41,632 nucleotides of DNA, taken from the IMG/VR virus record IMGVR_UViG_3300030410_000018, positions 1 to 41,632 of that record. One strand, written 5' to 3'. The notes under the pieces were generated by a model. The model made no database searches. It was not told the origin of the DNA and saw only the letters and a list, made by a program, of their open reading frames with translations. The stretch comes from a virus. Position 1 is the stretch's first letter. Each line of letters begins with the position of its first letter. Of this stretch, positions 1 to 9,573 are shown piece by piece. The position numbers and the translations under genes are program-made.

Positions 1-609
1 TTGAGCGCCGTTAGACCAATCAGGAGAGTTGAACACGCCCTGCGTATAGCCTAATCCGCCACCTAGCCCTATGCCCTTTGCCACATTGACCAAAAGCGGA
101 GCGCTCTTAACGGCTATGCTTGGCGCGGCAAGGACGCCAGCCCCGACAGAGCCGACAGCATTGCCCATGCCATATGAAAAGGGGTTTTCATCTTTTAAAT
201 CAAAGTTCGAATCTTGAAAATGCTTGAGTGCAGCGGAGTAGTCGCCAAAATGCCCATTTAGCCCTGTCGCAGCGTCTATCAAAGCCGCCGCGCGTGTGTT
301 AAGCCCCATTGAAGCGCCATCAAGAGCCCCAACGGTGCCAGCACCCACTATGTTTTTCAGATCATCAAATTTCTTCTTCATGTTTTCGGACGTGTCTAAT
401 TTGTCCATATTCCATGACGCTACGGGTAAATCATCCCCGCGCTGATACCATGGCGTTGCAGCCGTTTGCGTTGTGCCAGAAGCACCATCAAGCGCAAACC
501 CGTCAGGCAGTTGGTCAAGCGCAAACCCGTCAGGCAATGCCCCGCTATCAGGTGAGGCCGCCGCAGGAGCCGGATCATCTAAGACAAATCCTTTAGGAAG
601 TTCGCTCAT
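1..609 (-). CDS. Large virion/ejection-type protein, N-terminal part (partial)
   Basis: The frame opens at an ATG on the minus strand and stays open to the window edge, so only about 203 N-terminal residues are visible. The first 45 residues carry a short motif three times (LPKGFVLD, LPDGFALD, LPDGFALD), a pattern I associate with N-termini of very large internal or ejected podovirus proteins. A Gly/Ala-rich hydrophobic stretch follows at about 145-195. The start overlaps the stop of the upstream gene as ATGA, so it is the next cistron of the late operon. A lytic transglycosylase or other enzymatic domain could lie outside the window; none is visible here. Function is inferred from position and the N-terminal motif only. 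Confidence 0.7.
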   Translation of the reverse strand, partial: MSELPKGFVLDDPAPAAASPDSGALPDGFALDQLPDGFALDGASGTTQTAATPWYQRGDDLPVASWNMDKLDTSENMKKKFDDLKNIVGAGTVGALDGASMGLNTRAAALIDAATGLNGHFGDYSAALKHFQDSNFDLKDENPFSYGMGNAVGSVGAGVLAAPSIAVKSAPLLVNVAKGIGLGGGLGYTQGVFNSPDWSNGAQ

Positions 610-2576
610 TGGTTAGTAACCCATTTGCCAGATTTGAACATCATTTTAGCGCCATTCGGGCCGGTTGCCGTCTGGCCTTCCTGATATTTGGGTGCAATGA
701 CAGCCGCAGGCGTTGTTGTTGTTTTGACATCACCCATTGACATGGGAGTTCCCGGCGCATTGGTTTGAGGTGCTAATCCCGGTGTTAGCGGAGATATGAA
801 GAAGGGATGCGACCGCTTATAATCATAAAGAGCGCCTTGCACGTTGTCTGTAAGCGGGTTCAATTTTCGAGCAATATCACCAGCCCCAATAATCGCATCA
901 GATTGTGGCACAATCGAATTATCAATAATCCATTTCGATGCGCCGTTTAGCAATTGATTGTTTGGCATAGAATCAAGGAACGCTTTAGCTGTTTGCTGGC
1001 GCAAAGCTACGTCCTTCCCATCGCCAGACATTGTTTGCTTGCCATATTCCATAGCTAGAGCAACGCGCAGCTTATTGGCCTCTTGATCATTTTCTGGGTT
1101 TGTTTTCAAAATGCCCTGAATGGTTTCATCACTGAAGCCCGCCTGTTTAGCAATTGCTGCAAGATGATTTATGAACGCGCCTGAAGGGCCTGAGTTTACA
1201 AGAGGGTTGCCGTTTGAATCGACCAACCGGTTTCGCATTTGTAAAGCTTGCTGTTTTTCAACTGAGGCAGAGATAGCCGCACTTAATGCCTGTTTGTGTT
1301 CCTCAATCTGCGTGTCAACATATTTTGCGCTATTTGGGTTTACGGCGGAAACACCGAACGAAGGCTTCGGGTTAGCCGATGATGGCGAAAGTTCTTGAGA
1401 TTGATCGCTTGAAGGAGATTGCCCAACACTAATCACGGGCGGCTGATTAGATTTTGGTGGCGTTTGACCATTGTTAGCTGTCGCTGCGTCAGCTTCCTGC
1501 AAAACAGTTGGGCGGATGAACATACCCGGATTATTGACATCCGGTATAACTTCACCCATTTTATTGCGTGCTTCAGCGGCGCTTTCACCAGCTTTTTGCG
1601 CAATAGCGGGATTAACCTTTGCCCAAGCTTCGGCATCTGCATTTAGGCCCTTGCCTACAGGGCCAGCCATTACGCGATTGTAAACTGTATTATACAGTTC
1701 CATAGCTATTGGCGCTTTCATATGCTGCGGGTTTTGTTTAAAATCAGCCTGATATGCTTTTAACGTGGCTAAATCTTGGGCAAATAGCGCTTTGGTATCA
1801 AGACCATATGGCTGGCCTTGCTGCCCCTGTTGAGCAGATCCTTGCTGGCCTTGACCAATCGGTACGGCTGACTGTGGCGGCATTTGTCCAGATACCTGCG
1901 CGGGCATTGGATTTTGCGAATCCGCCATAGAAATAGGCGCATTTGCCGTTTGACTTGGCTGGACAGGATTGGACAAGTCTTGACTTGGCGACTGTTGTCC
2001 AGTCGGCTGTGACGCATTAGAACCATCAGAGGCGCCGTTTGCTACGGCACCCAAACTACCCGATGCACCCAAGACAGGTGGAGCCGCAGACTGCATTTTA
2101 GTCTGTGGCAAACCGCTTCCTGAAATACCAGAAAGCCAGTTCAAGTTGCCCACGCCCTGCATACCGCCCACAACATTGTTCGGCATTGACAAAGCATCTT
2201 TGGTATTGGCCAATTGCTCACCAGCCGCCGCACGGTCAAGATTAGCCTTGGCAATCTGCAAAGCTTGGATTTTGCCCGCCCGGTCTAACTGTTCGGCGCG
2301 CTGCTGCGTCAGGGCAGTGTTATAATTGGCTAAGCCCTCTCCCATGCCCTTGGTAAGCCAGCCGTTGCCCATTACGCCAGAAGCAAAGGCTAATCCCGGC
2401 GATTGGTTCCCCTGCGTTTGCAGATCATTTAGCTTTCCGATAAATTGATCATCGGCTTGACGCGATCCCGCCACCGCATTGGAAATGCCACTAGACATGG
2501 CATCATACTGGCCTGGAATCTTTCCAGCCAGTCCGGTAATGAAATCGCTAAGCGCGCCTAAGCCTGTATCAGCCAT
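606..2576 (-). CDS. Putative internal virion protein, 656 aa
   Basis: I do not recognise a named family. The N-terminus (about 1-125) is Ala/Gly-rich with predicted helical stretches. Residues 150-270 are low complexity, rich in Gln, Ser, Pro and Gly. The C-terminus ends in a compact motif (ATGPNGAKMMFKSGKWV) of a kind often seen at the ends of phage virion proteins. It lies in the late operon, separated by 7 bp from the upstream structural gene and overlapping the downstream partial gene by ATGA. Size, low complexity and position next to a very large cistron fit a structural or ejected protein. No catalytic motif is visible. Confidence 0.7.
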   Translation of the reverse strand: MADTGLGALSDFITGLAGKIPGQYDAMSSGISNAVAGSRQADDQFIGKLNDLQTQGNQSPGLAFASGVMGNGWLTKGMGEGLANYNTALTQQRAEQLDRAGKIQALQIAKANLDRAAAGEQLANTKDALSMPNNVVGGMQGVGNLNWLSGISGSGLPQTKMQSAAPPVLGASGSLGAVANGASDGSNASQPTGQQSPSQDLSNPVQPSQTANAPISMADSQNPMPAQVSGQMPPQSAVPIGQGQQGSAQQGQQGQPYGLDTKALFAQDLATLKAYQADFKQNPQHMKAPIAMELYNTVYNRVMAGPVGKGLNADAEAWAKVNPAIAQKAGESAAEARNKMGEVIPDVNNPGMFIRPTVLQEADAATANNGQTPPKSNQPPVISVGQSPSSDQSQELSPSSANPKPSFGVSAVNPNSAKYVDTQIEEHKQALSAAISASVEKQQALQMRNRLVDSNGNPLVNSGPSGAFINHLAAIAKQAGFSDETIQGILKTNPENDQEANKLRVALAMEYGKQTMSGDGKDVALRQQTAKAFLDSMPNNQLLNGASKWIIDNSIVPQSDAIIGAGDIARKLNPLTDNVQGALYDYKRSHPFFISPLTPGLAPQTNAPGTPMSMGDVKTTTTPAAVIAPKYQEGQTATGPNGAKMMFKSGKWVTNQ

Positions 2577-2583
2577 GTGAAAC

Positions 2584-3570
2584 CTATTTCAAACCGTTGA
2601 GAAGGGAGAGACCGCTTACAAGAGAATTTAACCCCGTTTGCGATTGCGGATAGGCGTAGGAGTTAATTCCAGTTTGAGACTTACTTTCAGACGTTGGAAC
2701 TTGCACGCCTTTCAAGATCGAGTTCATGTTTGACAATTGCTGCCAAGGGTATTGAACCTGATTTTGGAAATCGCCATAAGCAGTGTTGAGGTTCTGCTGG
2801 GTTAAGCCCTGTTGCTCTTGCCCGATGGCATCAAGCGAGGCTGCATCTTTCAAGCCGTAGTTCTGTCTCTGGCCTGCCATTGCCGCTTGATTGGTGCCGA
2901 TATTGGCAAGGTTCTGTTGACCCGTTGCAGTGAGATTGCCCTGAACCTGTCCAATTTGAGCCTGCCGAGATAGATCATTCTGCGAGAATGTTGCCGCATT
3001 GTTAAATTCGCTATTGAGGTTTTGGCTTTGCTGGCCTAGCAACTGCTGCTGCGTATTTTGCATAGCTTGACCGGTAGAGTCCTGCATACGCGAAGACCCG
3101 AACTGCCCCGATTGCGTGTAAGCTGAACCAATGGCCGGAAGGATATTCTGACTGAGGTTAAGACCCGCCTGTTTGGCAAGGTTGTTGTTTACGTCCTGCG
3201 TATAGGGGTTCATGTAGTTTGACATTCCGGATGATCCGGATTGTGAGGCAGATGTGAGATTTCCATTTGCCGCAGCGTAGGGGTTCATCGCAGCAGCACC
3301 GGCTTCGTTACCGTTTGCAGCGTTCATGCCACCCGTCCATGAGCCGTTGTTTGTGCGTGTCTGCGCATAGGCTCCGGTTTGATCAGGTGTTGCCCCGGCA
3401 ATGCGTGGGCCGCCATAGACCTGAAAGGGTTCCGACGCGACCGAGTTGGCTTTGGCCATCATGCCTTGAGCATAATCTGTGTACCACGCCGGAAGGCCAG
3501 ACGTAGTTGTGCCATAGCTTGTGGTTGCGGGCGGCGGTGAACCGTTAAAAAGGAAATCAGTTAAGCTCAT
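2584..3570 (-). CDS. Gln/Asn/Gly-rich structural protein, 328 aa
   Basis: The protein starts with a short conserved-looking block (about residues 25-65, including LPAWYTDYAQ and YGGPRIAG), a pattern I recall from small podovirus structural proteins. The remainder is dominated by Gln, Asn, Ser and Gly, with probable amphipathic helices around 125-270. There is no signal peptide or membrane segment. It lies 11 bp downstream of a Gly-rich structural gene and 7 bp upstream of the 656-aa gene, so it is part of one transcriptional unit. A virion component is likely; the exact role is unknown. Confidence 0.7.
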   Translation of the reverse strand: MSLTDFLFNGSPPPATTSYGTTTSGLPAWYTDYAQGMMAKANSVASEPFQVYGGPRIAGATPDQTGAYAQTRTNNGSWTGGMNAANGNEAGAAAMNPYAAANGNLTSASQSGSSGMSNYMNPYTQDVNNNLAKQAGLNLSQNILPAIGSAYTQSGQFGSSRMQDSTGQAMQNTQQQLLGQQSQNLNSEFNNAATFSQNDLSRQAQIGQVQGNLTATGQQNLANIGTNQAAMAGQRQNYGLKDAASLDAIGQEQQGLTQQNLNTAYGDFQNQVQYPWQQLSNMNSILKGVQVPTSESKSQTGINSYAYPQSQTGLNSLVSGLSLLNGLK

Positions 3571-3581
3571 TCTAAAACCCC

Positions 3582-4739
3582 TTAACGGTTATTTTGTGCG
3601 AGATATTGCAGAGGCGATTTGGCATCAGGCGGGAAATTGCCCTTTGCCAATGACGGGCCAATATGCCGGCGAATGTTTTGGCGCATTTGATCAAGCGCTT
3701 GCGCCCCGGCGTCGGTTGAGCCATTGCCAAGCGCGGAAACCGTTCCTGCGTCCATGATGTATTCGCCGTGCGAGAGTTTGGCCGGAACCACATCGGCGCG
3801 GCCATCAAGCGGGTTTTGCGATTGTTGCTGCATGGGTGCTGCATTCGGTCGAATTTTACCGCCGCGCGCTAAGGATTGCATTGTCGGCAGTTCGTTATTC
3901 TGGATTTGCTGAACGCCGGGGTTATAGCCATAATTGAGATATTGCGATTGCGTCATTGGCGTTTGCTGGCGATTAAAAGCCACTGTGGGCAAATGCTGAT
4001 TAAAGTTTGCCTGCGCTTGTGCGTTTTGCCCTGCCGCAGCCCGTTGTGCAGAATTACCATTGTGATTAGCGAATAGTGATAATAGCGAGCCGATAGCCGC
4101 CAGATTTTTCGGGTTCATTCCACCGGATAGAAGGCCACCTAAGCCACCAGACCCAGAAGCACCGGAGCCAGACGCCCCGCTTGCTGCCCCATCGGTTCCA
4201 CCGCTAGAACCACCCAGAAGCCCCGCTACCGCAGAGCCGCTATGATCAGCATAACCAGTCCCGCCGAACCCAAGAGCATTAGTGACGTAAGGCGTTGCCG
4301 CTCCGGTAAGGCCACCCATCAATGCGCCGGAAACGCCATTGCTAAGCCCGCCAATGCCCGCCCCTAATATTCCGCTACCAAGCGCGTTCGCAGCCGTTGA
4401 ACCCGCGTCCACAAGCCCCGTAGCGCCGCCAATTGCATCACCAAGGTATCCACCTAGACCGCTGATGCTTCCGACAGCCGACGCGACGGGCGCAAACCAT
4501 GATTGTTTGTAAAATGGCGTAAATTCCGGCAAGCCAGTTTTTGGGTTGATTGTTGGATCACCCCAGCGTTTACGCATTTCGTCAAATTCGTCTTTGTTGA
4601 CGTGCACCGCCATGGTATCGCCACCGCGCCCCGAATTAGCAACGTCTTTACCCGCATCGGCAAGACCGCCCTTGGCATAGGCAGTGCTGTTGCGTCCGTG
4701 GATTATAACTGGCATGTGGCGGTCATTTTCAGGGATCAT
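3582..4739 (-). CDS. Gly-rich virion structural protein, 385 aa
   Basis: I chose the ATG at 4739, one base after the stop of the upstream gene; an in-frame upstream ATG at 4781 would overlap that gene by 41 bp. Visible parts are an N-terminal block (about 10-65), a Gly/Ala/Ser-rich hydrophobic middle (about 75-210), a Gln/Asn-rich segment, and a C-terminal block (about 315-385) with VPAKLSHGEYIMD and a helical tail. The VPA-LS-GEYIMD signature is common in phage structural proteins of uncertain role. It is probably a virion protein of the tail or internal core. Confidence 0.65.
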   Translation of the reverse strand: MIPENDRHMPVIIHGRNSTAYAKGGLADAGKDVANSGRGGDTMAVHVNKDEFDEMRKRWGDPTINPKTGLPEFTPFYKQSWFAPVASAVGSISGLGGYLGDAIGGATGLVDAGSTAANALGSGILGAGIGGLSNGVSGALMGGLTGAATPYVTNALGFGGTGYADHSGSAVAGLLGGSSGGTDGAASGASGSGASGSGGLGGLLSGGMNPKNLAAIGSLLSLFANHNGNSAQRAAAGQNAQAQANFNQHLPTVAFNRQQTPMTQSQYLNYGYNPGVQQIQNNELPTMQSLARGGKIRPNAAPMQQQSQNPLDGRADVVPAKLSHGEYIMDAGTVSALGNGSTDAGAQALDQMRQNIRRHIGPSLAKGNFPPDAKSPLQYLAQNNR

Positions 4740-4740
4740 T

Positions 4741-4968
4741 TTAATATTCCACAATGGAGTTAAAGTCGTGAACCCAGTCAATCCAAGATGTGTAGGATTC
4801 GGGATATGGCGGGCTGTATTTGGCTAATTCTGGCAGGGCTATCAGTTCAATAACCCATTGTTGCCAGTTGTCGTTTCGCGGCTGCTGGTTGATGAAGCCA
4901 AACAAAGACAATGGCTTGAGTGCGTCTTGTGCCCATGTCTCGAAATCAGACAAAAACGGCACAATCAT
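4741..4968 (-). CDS. Small conserved-looking late protein, 75 aa
   Basis: This short acidic protein is rich in Trp and aromatic residues (for example FETW, NWQQW, SWIDW), with no membrane segment or signal peptide. It lies between the gp10-like tail gene (4 bp gap) and the Gly-rich structural gene (1 bp gap), which supports a real coding role in the late operon. I do not recognise the family. An accessory virion or assembly factor is a guess from context. Confidence 0.6.
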   Translation of the reverse strand: MIVPFLSDFETWAQDALKPLSLFGFINQQPRNDNWQQWVIELIALPELAKYSPPYPESYTSWIDWVHDFNSIVEY

Positions 4969-4972
4969 TGCG

Positions 4973-6748
4973 TTATCCTAGAATTGTTTCTTCACTGTCG
5001 GCTTCAATGTGGGCATAGCAATTGCCCATTTGAAAATCCCCGCCGATCACGTTGGATTCAAACCGAAACCGCATTTGTCTGCGCTTGGTTTTAAGATAGA
5101 CCATTTGGTCTTTCGGATCGGTAATGGTTAGTGGGTCTTTGATTGTAACCGTCTCGCTGAAAATGATATTTGCCCGCGCATTGGCGTTTCCGGTTATTTT
5201 CAGGGTCATATCGCCAGATTGAATAAAATCCGGTTCGATAGCGCTAATTGCGAGATGATGGCTGTTCGGCTTTTGAGCCAGCAAACTTGACATGGAATTG
5301 GTTTCAAACCACGCATCAATCGGCCCGATGCCGGATGAACTCACCGCATCAAGCCCGCTTTCGTGCTGCCAAACCGGATAGGTGCTGCCATTTACTGTTG
5401 CGTCGCACATTACCGGATAGGGGTAAACCCCGGTATTGGTTGAGCATGTTCTAAATGTTGATGGTAAAGCCGTGTCATACCAACAATTCTCTCGCACATT
5501 GTAAATCACGGCATGACTGCATTCGGTTGCAGATCCGCGCGGATAGCACCACCAAATCTCACCCCAACGCGTATTTTTGAACGCAAAAACTTTTTGCCTT
5601 TGAGCAAGGTTAATGTTGTCAAAAAGCCAGTTGGTATTTGATACGTTCGGCAGTTCGCGAACCGTACCATTATAGACAAAGAACCGATCAGTTCCGAGCC
5701 AAAAATACATGCCATTATATTCGCAAATCGCGTTAGATGACATAATGGTTGAAGCATCTGTCAGCGTGTTAAATTGCCATGTGGTCGAGGAATTATACTG
5801 CATTAAAATCAGTGAATTTAACGTCCACAAAAGCGCGGAAGGGCTTGTCCCAGCACCGCCCCTAACCAACATGCCCTTGACGATCTTTTGATCAGAAACA
5901 TAGGCTTGCCCGGAATTAATCGCTTGCCAGAAATCCGCACCCGATGCGCTGGTAGAGTTGGCAGGAGCGTTCCAATAGACAAGACCATTTGATCCAAAAG
6001 CCACGATATACGGGGGCATACACAAGACGCCACCAGATACGCCGCCCGTTACTACCGAAACCGTTATGCCTGCCGCTGTAGCGGTTGCGGCATTGCTCAT
6101 CGTGATAGTGTTGACAGTCCACGATTTGACATAGGTGTTTATAGGAATACCAGTTCCGGAGACGGTCATGCCATAGCTAAGCGCCGTTGTATCAGACACG
6201 GCAGTTAGCGTTATGCTAGTATTTGTCGAAGCCGTAATGGTCGCAATCGGAATTGAGGTATTTAAGACCGGCAAACCAAGCGGCGTTAAGGCGGTTGAGG
6301 ATGTAGCTTTGCCCCAGAAAATCGCGCTTTCAACATTGCTATCAATAAAGGATAAATTCTGCCCTGCGTGCCCTACCAACATCGTGTCATTGTTGAGCGT
6401 TGTCGGGTCGGTAATCATGTCAAACTGCCAAAGGTTGTTGGCAGAATTCACAAGAGCATTTGGCGTGCGTAGAGCCGGGGTAAATACGCTGCCCATAGTG
6501 TCAATATTGATCTGTTCAACGAGGCCAGAGCTCCCAACAGCAAAATACGCATAGCCGTTTCGTGTATACATATGCGAGCCGCGCCCTTGACCGGACGTAG
6601 ACTGGATTTGCTTATAGCCGCGGATTTTACGAGGCAAACCCCGTTGCCAGCGCACCCACTGCGCATCAATGCAGTTGGTGTTGTTCAGCGTTGAACCATC
6701 GCGGCCAACGCCCGGCTGTGGCGCAATAAGAACCGGAACGGATGGCAT
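4973..6748 (-). CDS. Tail hub/nozzle-type protein, P22 gp10-like
   Basis: This 591-aa protein starts with a segment (NCIDAQWVRWQRGLPRKIRG) typical in style of podovirus tail stabilisation/nozzle proteins. Much of the length is short Trp/Tyr-rich beta repeats (for example YAYFAVG, LLWTLNSL, MYFWLGTDRFFVYNG, VWQHE), compatible with a beta-propeller. A Thr/Ser/Val-rich block at about 165-230 looks like an inserted Ig-like or carbohydrate-contact domain. Known relatives such as P22 gp10 or T7 gp12 close the channel below the portal and adaptor. The start ATG overlaps the stop of an 11-codon mini-frame as TAATG. Assignment is by pattern, not by alignment. Confidence 0.55.
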   Translation of the reverse strand: MPSVPVLIAPQPGVGRDGSTLNNTNCIDAQWVRWQRGLPRKIRGYKQIQSTSGQGRGSHMYTRNGYAYFAVGSSGLVEQINIDTMGSVFTPALRTPNALVNSANNLWQFDMITDPTTLNNDTMLVGHAGQNLSFIDSNVESAIFWGKATSSTALTPLGLPVLNTSIPIATITASTNTSITLTAVSDTTALSYGMTVSGTGIPINTYVKSWTVNTITMSNAATATAAGITVSVVTGGVSGGVLCMPPYIVAFGSNGLVYWNAPANSTSASGADFWQAINSGQAYVSDQKIVKGMLVRGGAGTSPSALLWTLNSLILMQYNSSTTWQFNTLTDASTIMSSNAICEYNGMYFWLGTDRFFVYNGTVRELPNVSNTNWLFDNINLAQRQKVFAFKNTRWGEIWWCYPRGSATECSHAVIYNVRENCWYDTALPSTFRTCSTNTGVYPYPVMCDATVNGSTYPVWQHESGLDAVSSSGIGPIDAWFETNSMSSLLAQKPNSHHLAISAIEPDFIQSGDMTLKITGNANARANIIFSETVTIKDPLTITDPKDQMVYLKTKRRQMRFRFESNVIGGDFQMGNCYAHIEADSEETILG

Positions 6749-6783
6749 TATGTTAAAATCTCATTTATTAAAATAATAATCAT
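6748..6783 (-). CDS. Possible 11-codon leader frame upstream of the tail hub gene
   Basis: AAGGAG overlaps the stop of the 925-aa fibre gene and lies 7 nt before an ATG. That frame encodes MIIILINEILT and stops as TAATG, sharing the A with the ATG of the next gene. The large gene itself has no good Shine-Dalgarno at normal spacing. The arrangement suggests ribosomes load at the mini-frame and re-initiate. The alternative is a fortuitous ATG, with the AAGGAG acting at long range. Confidence 0.4.
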   Translation of the reverse strand: MIIILINEILT

Positions 6784-6793
6784 TGCCAACTCC

Positions 6794-9571
6794 TTAAATC
6801 TCAGCGCTTGCTGTCCATGTCGTTGCAAATTGGCCGCTCGCAGTTGTGTTAGCCGTGCGGACTTCGTACCAATATTGTGGGCTGACTTGCACAGGGGTTC
6901 CTGGAGTAAAGGGAAAGCTAACCTGTCCGGCATTTGTCATAACAAATGTGGGAGTTGCGCGCATAACTGTTGGTAAAATCATTGTTGCCGAATATGCAAA
7001 ACCGGAAGTTACGGAGGTCTGAAGGAAATTGCCGCCCGTCGAGTAATAACGTTGGCAAAGCTCTAATTCATATGCAATAGGGCGGCGTTCAAAAGATGTA
7101 GACGATGCGCCTACCTCAAATTGGACACCTGCAATCTGGAGAAGTTGAGTTGCCACAATAGCCGGATTATTTGAGACAAGCTGTATCTTTAACCCGGTAG
7201 TTGCCGCATTCGGGATAGCAAAAGTAGATGTTACCTTCGTCCAAGTTCCAGTTGTGACGCTGGTTGCCCCGCTCGTGCCGATGGCAGTTATTGCGCCAAA
7301 ATTATCAACCGTATTGGCATATGAAAGCGTTGACGTGACGCTCATAGTGCTACCGGTGCTTTGGAAAACATAATATGTTAGCATACATGTCTGACCAGCC
7401 ATATCGCGGCAGTTCTGCGATTCTATGCGCTGTTCAATATTTATGCCAGTATTTGCGGCAATTCCTGTAATTTGCAAAATGCTTTCAAGCTGAGACAATC
7501 CCGTTGTAGTTGATGTGGTCTGCTGCCAAGTTGGCGCGGTTCCTGTAAAATTGGAGAGAAACCGGTCAAGCATATAACCAGCCGCCGTTACCGTGCCTGA
7601 AGCCCCGCGTTGAGCAATTCTAAAATCACCATTTATGATGCGGTTTCGGAAACTAAGTGCACTTGATGATGCCACCCATGCCGGAGCCACACCCGCGCCC
7701 TGCCCCGTTAGAACCGTGCTCAAAGCGCCCGTTGTATCCAGCTTAACAAGCGTTGCCGCGCCCGCCGCGATTGAACCAGCAACTACCGTATTTGCAGCAA
7801 CCTTGCCCGGCGCACTTATCAATTCAAATTGAGTGCCGTCATAAATGACTTCGACAAGGTTCCCTACTGCAATTTCACCACCAACCAGTGCCGTAGGCCC
7901 AGCCGCACCCGGCACAAAAATATTGGTTGCCGCCAACCCATTGACCGCCAATGTAGCCGCAGCCGTATTGGTAAAGCCTGCAATAAATGACAGACGATTG
8001 CCGCGCGTGAGTGTAAAGCCCGCAGGAGTTGGCGCGGCCACGATTTGAGCGTTTGCCGCGCCCGTAGACGTGCCTGCGCTAAAAGTCGAAGTTGTTGACG
8101 AAACAATGCTTACGACAAACCATTTATTGGTTCCGTTGCTTTCCAGCGTCAGATATGAATAAGGAATTGTCAGGATGGTGTTTGCCAAGCCGTTGAGAGT
8201 ATCGGCACCCGCACACGCCACCGTCAAAGTGATGATTGGCGAGACTGCCCCGCTTTCATCAACGACAATAATGGTTTCGCCGGGGTTGAACCCGTTTGCT
8301 GCTGGAAGCGTGAGAATGCGCGAAGCCGTGATTGACGTGTAGGCAATAAGCCGGTCAGTGACTAATCCGGTGTAATTGGTATCAGCAACCGCCGTTCTTT
8401 GATCAACCAGAAGCGAAAGCCGCGCCGCTGCCGCGCTGGCTGTTGTGAACAGGGAAATACCGACGGATGTGCCGCCTAAGTTGGTTAGTGCACCGCCCGA
8501 TGTGGTTGCATTGGTGCCACCCTGCGCAACAGAAATCGGGAATGTAACCGACGAAGGCGAAGCATTTAGAACGTTGGTGCCATCCCCAAAGATAATAATA
8601 CGAGACGCAGCCGAAACCGAAATAGGCGTACCTGCCGCCGTTGCAAGCGACAACGTAAACCCGTTCAATGTGACTTGGTTGTCAATATCCCACTGCTGGA
8701 TTGTGGTTGGAAATACAACGGTCAGATTGCCAGTCAAAGAACCGGAAAAGCGTAAAATCTGGTTTGAATATTGCGCCGATGAAAGCGTTTGTGTACCGCT
8801 GGCATTGACGGCAATGGCCAAGAATGTATAGGCAAGATTGTTTAATCGAGTGCGGCCAATGGTATAATAGGTGGTGCCATTCGATAAAACGATTAGAGAG
8901 TCTTGCGAACTAAGCGTAATGGTCGAAACACCGTCAATGGTATCGCCACTCGTCAATGCAATTGTAAGCGTCCCTGCCCCAGCGTTTTTGATATTGGCAA
9001 ACCAGTTAGCGCCAACCGTTGCCGCAGAGGATAGGGTTACAGTACCAGACCCGCCCGTCCAAACCACAACCGATGCCCGATCAGCCGCGCCAAGCGTATA
9101 GGCCGAATTGATTTGCGTAACCGGCATTGACTGGTTAAGCGACTGCCCAGAAGCGATAATGCCGTATCCTATAAGAGACGATGCCTGCGCTACCGATGTG
9201 CCGGAGCCTTGCTGGAAATAAGACCAGATGCCATTCGCAGTGCTGTTATCAGTGAGATAAATCTGCCAAGCCTGCCCCGGACTAACCGCTATAATGGTAT
9301 TGCCTGACGTGTCGGTGACGGTGAATGAATAAGACCCGGTATTGTTGAACAGGATGCTTTTACCGGTTGATGCAAGATTTGCAGCCGGAACCGCAATTTT
9401 AAAGCCAGCGCCTGACTGCGTGACATTAATGATTGTTGTGGCAATGTTAGAAGTTGAGCCGACTTCCACCGGCCAAGTCAGCACAAGATTGCCCGTCAGG
9501 TTTTGGGATGTGTAAGTTTGATCTGACGGAAAAACAGTATTTCCAGAGAAAACTTGCGTAAACGTCGCCAT
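6794..9571 (-). CDS. Tail fibre / receptor-binding protein, 925 aa
   Basis: Long Thr/Ser/Gly/Ala beta-rich repeats fill the first 640 residues, typical of trimeric phage fibres. From about residue 645 a distinct C-terminal domain begins with INGDFRIAQRG and YMLDRF and ends near SFERRPIAYELELCQRYY. I recognise this as a jelly-roll carbohydrate-binding module common at fibre tips. It probably binds a surface polysaccharide of the host. The gene lies 2 bp downstream of the adaptor-like gene and directly precedes the tail hub gene. No chaperone gene is evident and no peptidase motif for self-cleavage was seen. Confidence 0.8.
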   Translation of the reverse strand: MATFTQVFSGNTVFPSDQTYTSQNLTGNLVLTWPVEVGSTSNIATTIINVTQSGAGFKIAVPAANLASTGKSILFNNTGSYSFTVTDTSGNTIIAVSPGQAWQIYLTDNSTANGIWSYFQQGSGTSVAQASSLIGYGIIASGQSLNQSMPVTQINSAYTLGAADRASVVVWTGGSGTVTLSSAATVGANWFANIKNAGAGTLTIALTSGDTIDGVSTITLSSQDSLIVLSNGTTYYTIGRTRLNNLAYTFLAIAVNASGTQTLSSAQYSNQILRFSGSLTGNLTVVFPTTIQQWDIDNQVTLNGFTLSLATAAGTPISVSAASRIIIFGDGTNVLNASPSSVTFPISVAQGGTNATTSGGALTNLGGTSVGISLFTTASAAAARLSLLVDQRTAVADTNYTGLVTDRLIAYTSITASRILTLPAANGFNPGETIIVVDESGAVSPIITLTVACAGADTLNGLANTILTIPYSYLTLESNGTNKWFVVSIVSSTTSTFSAGTSTGAANAQIVAAPTPAGFTLTRGNRLSFIAGFTNTAAATLAVNGLAATNIFVPGAAGPTALVGGEIAVGNLVEVIYDGTQFELISAPGKVAANTVVAGSIAAGAATLVKLDTTGALSTVLTGQGAGVAPAWVASSSALSFRNRIINGDFRIAQRGASGTVTAAGYMLDRFLSNFTGTAPTWQQTTSTTTGLSQLESILQITGIAANTGINIEQRIESQNCRDMAGQTCMLTYYVFQSTGSTMSVTSTLSYANTVDNFGAITAIGTSGATSVTTGTWTKVTSTFAIPNAATTGLKIQLVSNNPAIVATQLLQIAGVQFEVGASSTSFERRPIAYELELCQRYYSTGGNFLQTSVTSGFAYSATMILPTVMRATPTFVMTNAGQVSFPFTPGTPVQVSPQYWYEVRTANTTASGQFATTWTASAEI

Positions 9572-9573
9572 AC

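Noticed and set aside
309-596. 95-aa plus-strand frame at the left end
   Set aside because: It lies opposite the N-terminus of the large virion protein, which has ATGA coupling and motif repeats; the plus frame has shadow-like composition.
6748-6933. 61-aa minus-strand frame upstream of the tail hub gene
   Set aside because: Most of it overlaps the end of the fibre gene out of frame; only the last 11 codons have an SD and are reported as a mini-frame.
8445-8831. 128-aa plus-strand frame inside the 925-aa fibre region
   Set aside because: Shadow of the fibre repeats; no SD.
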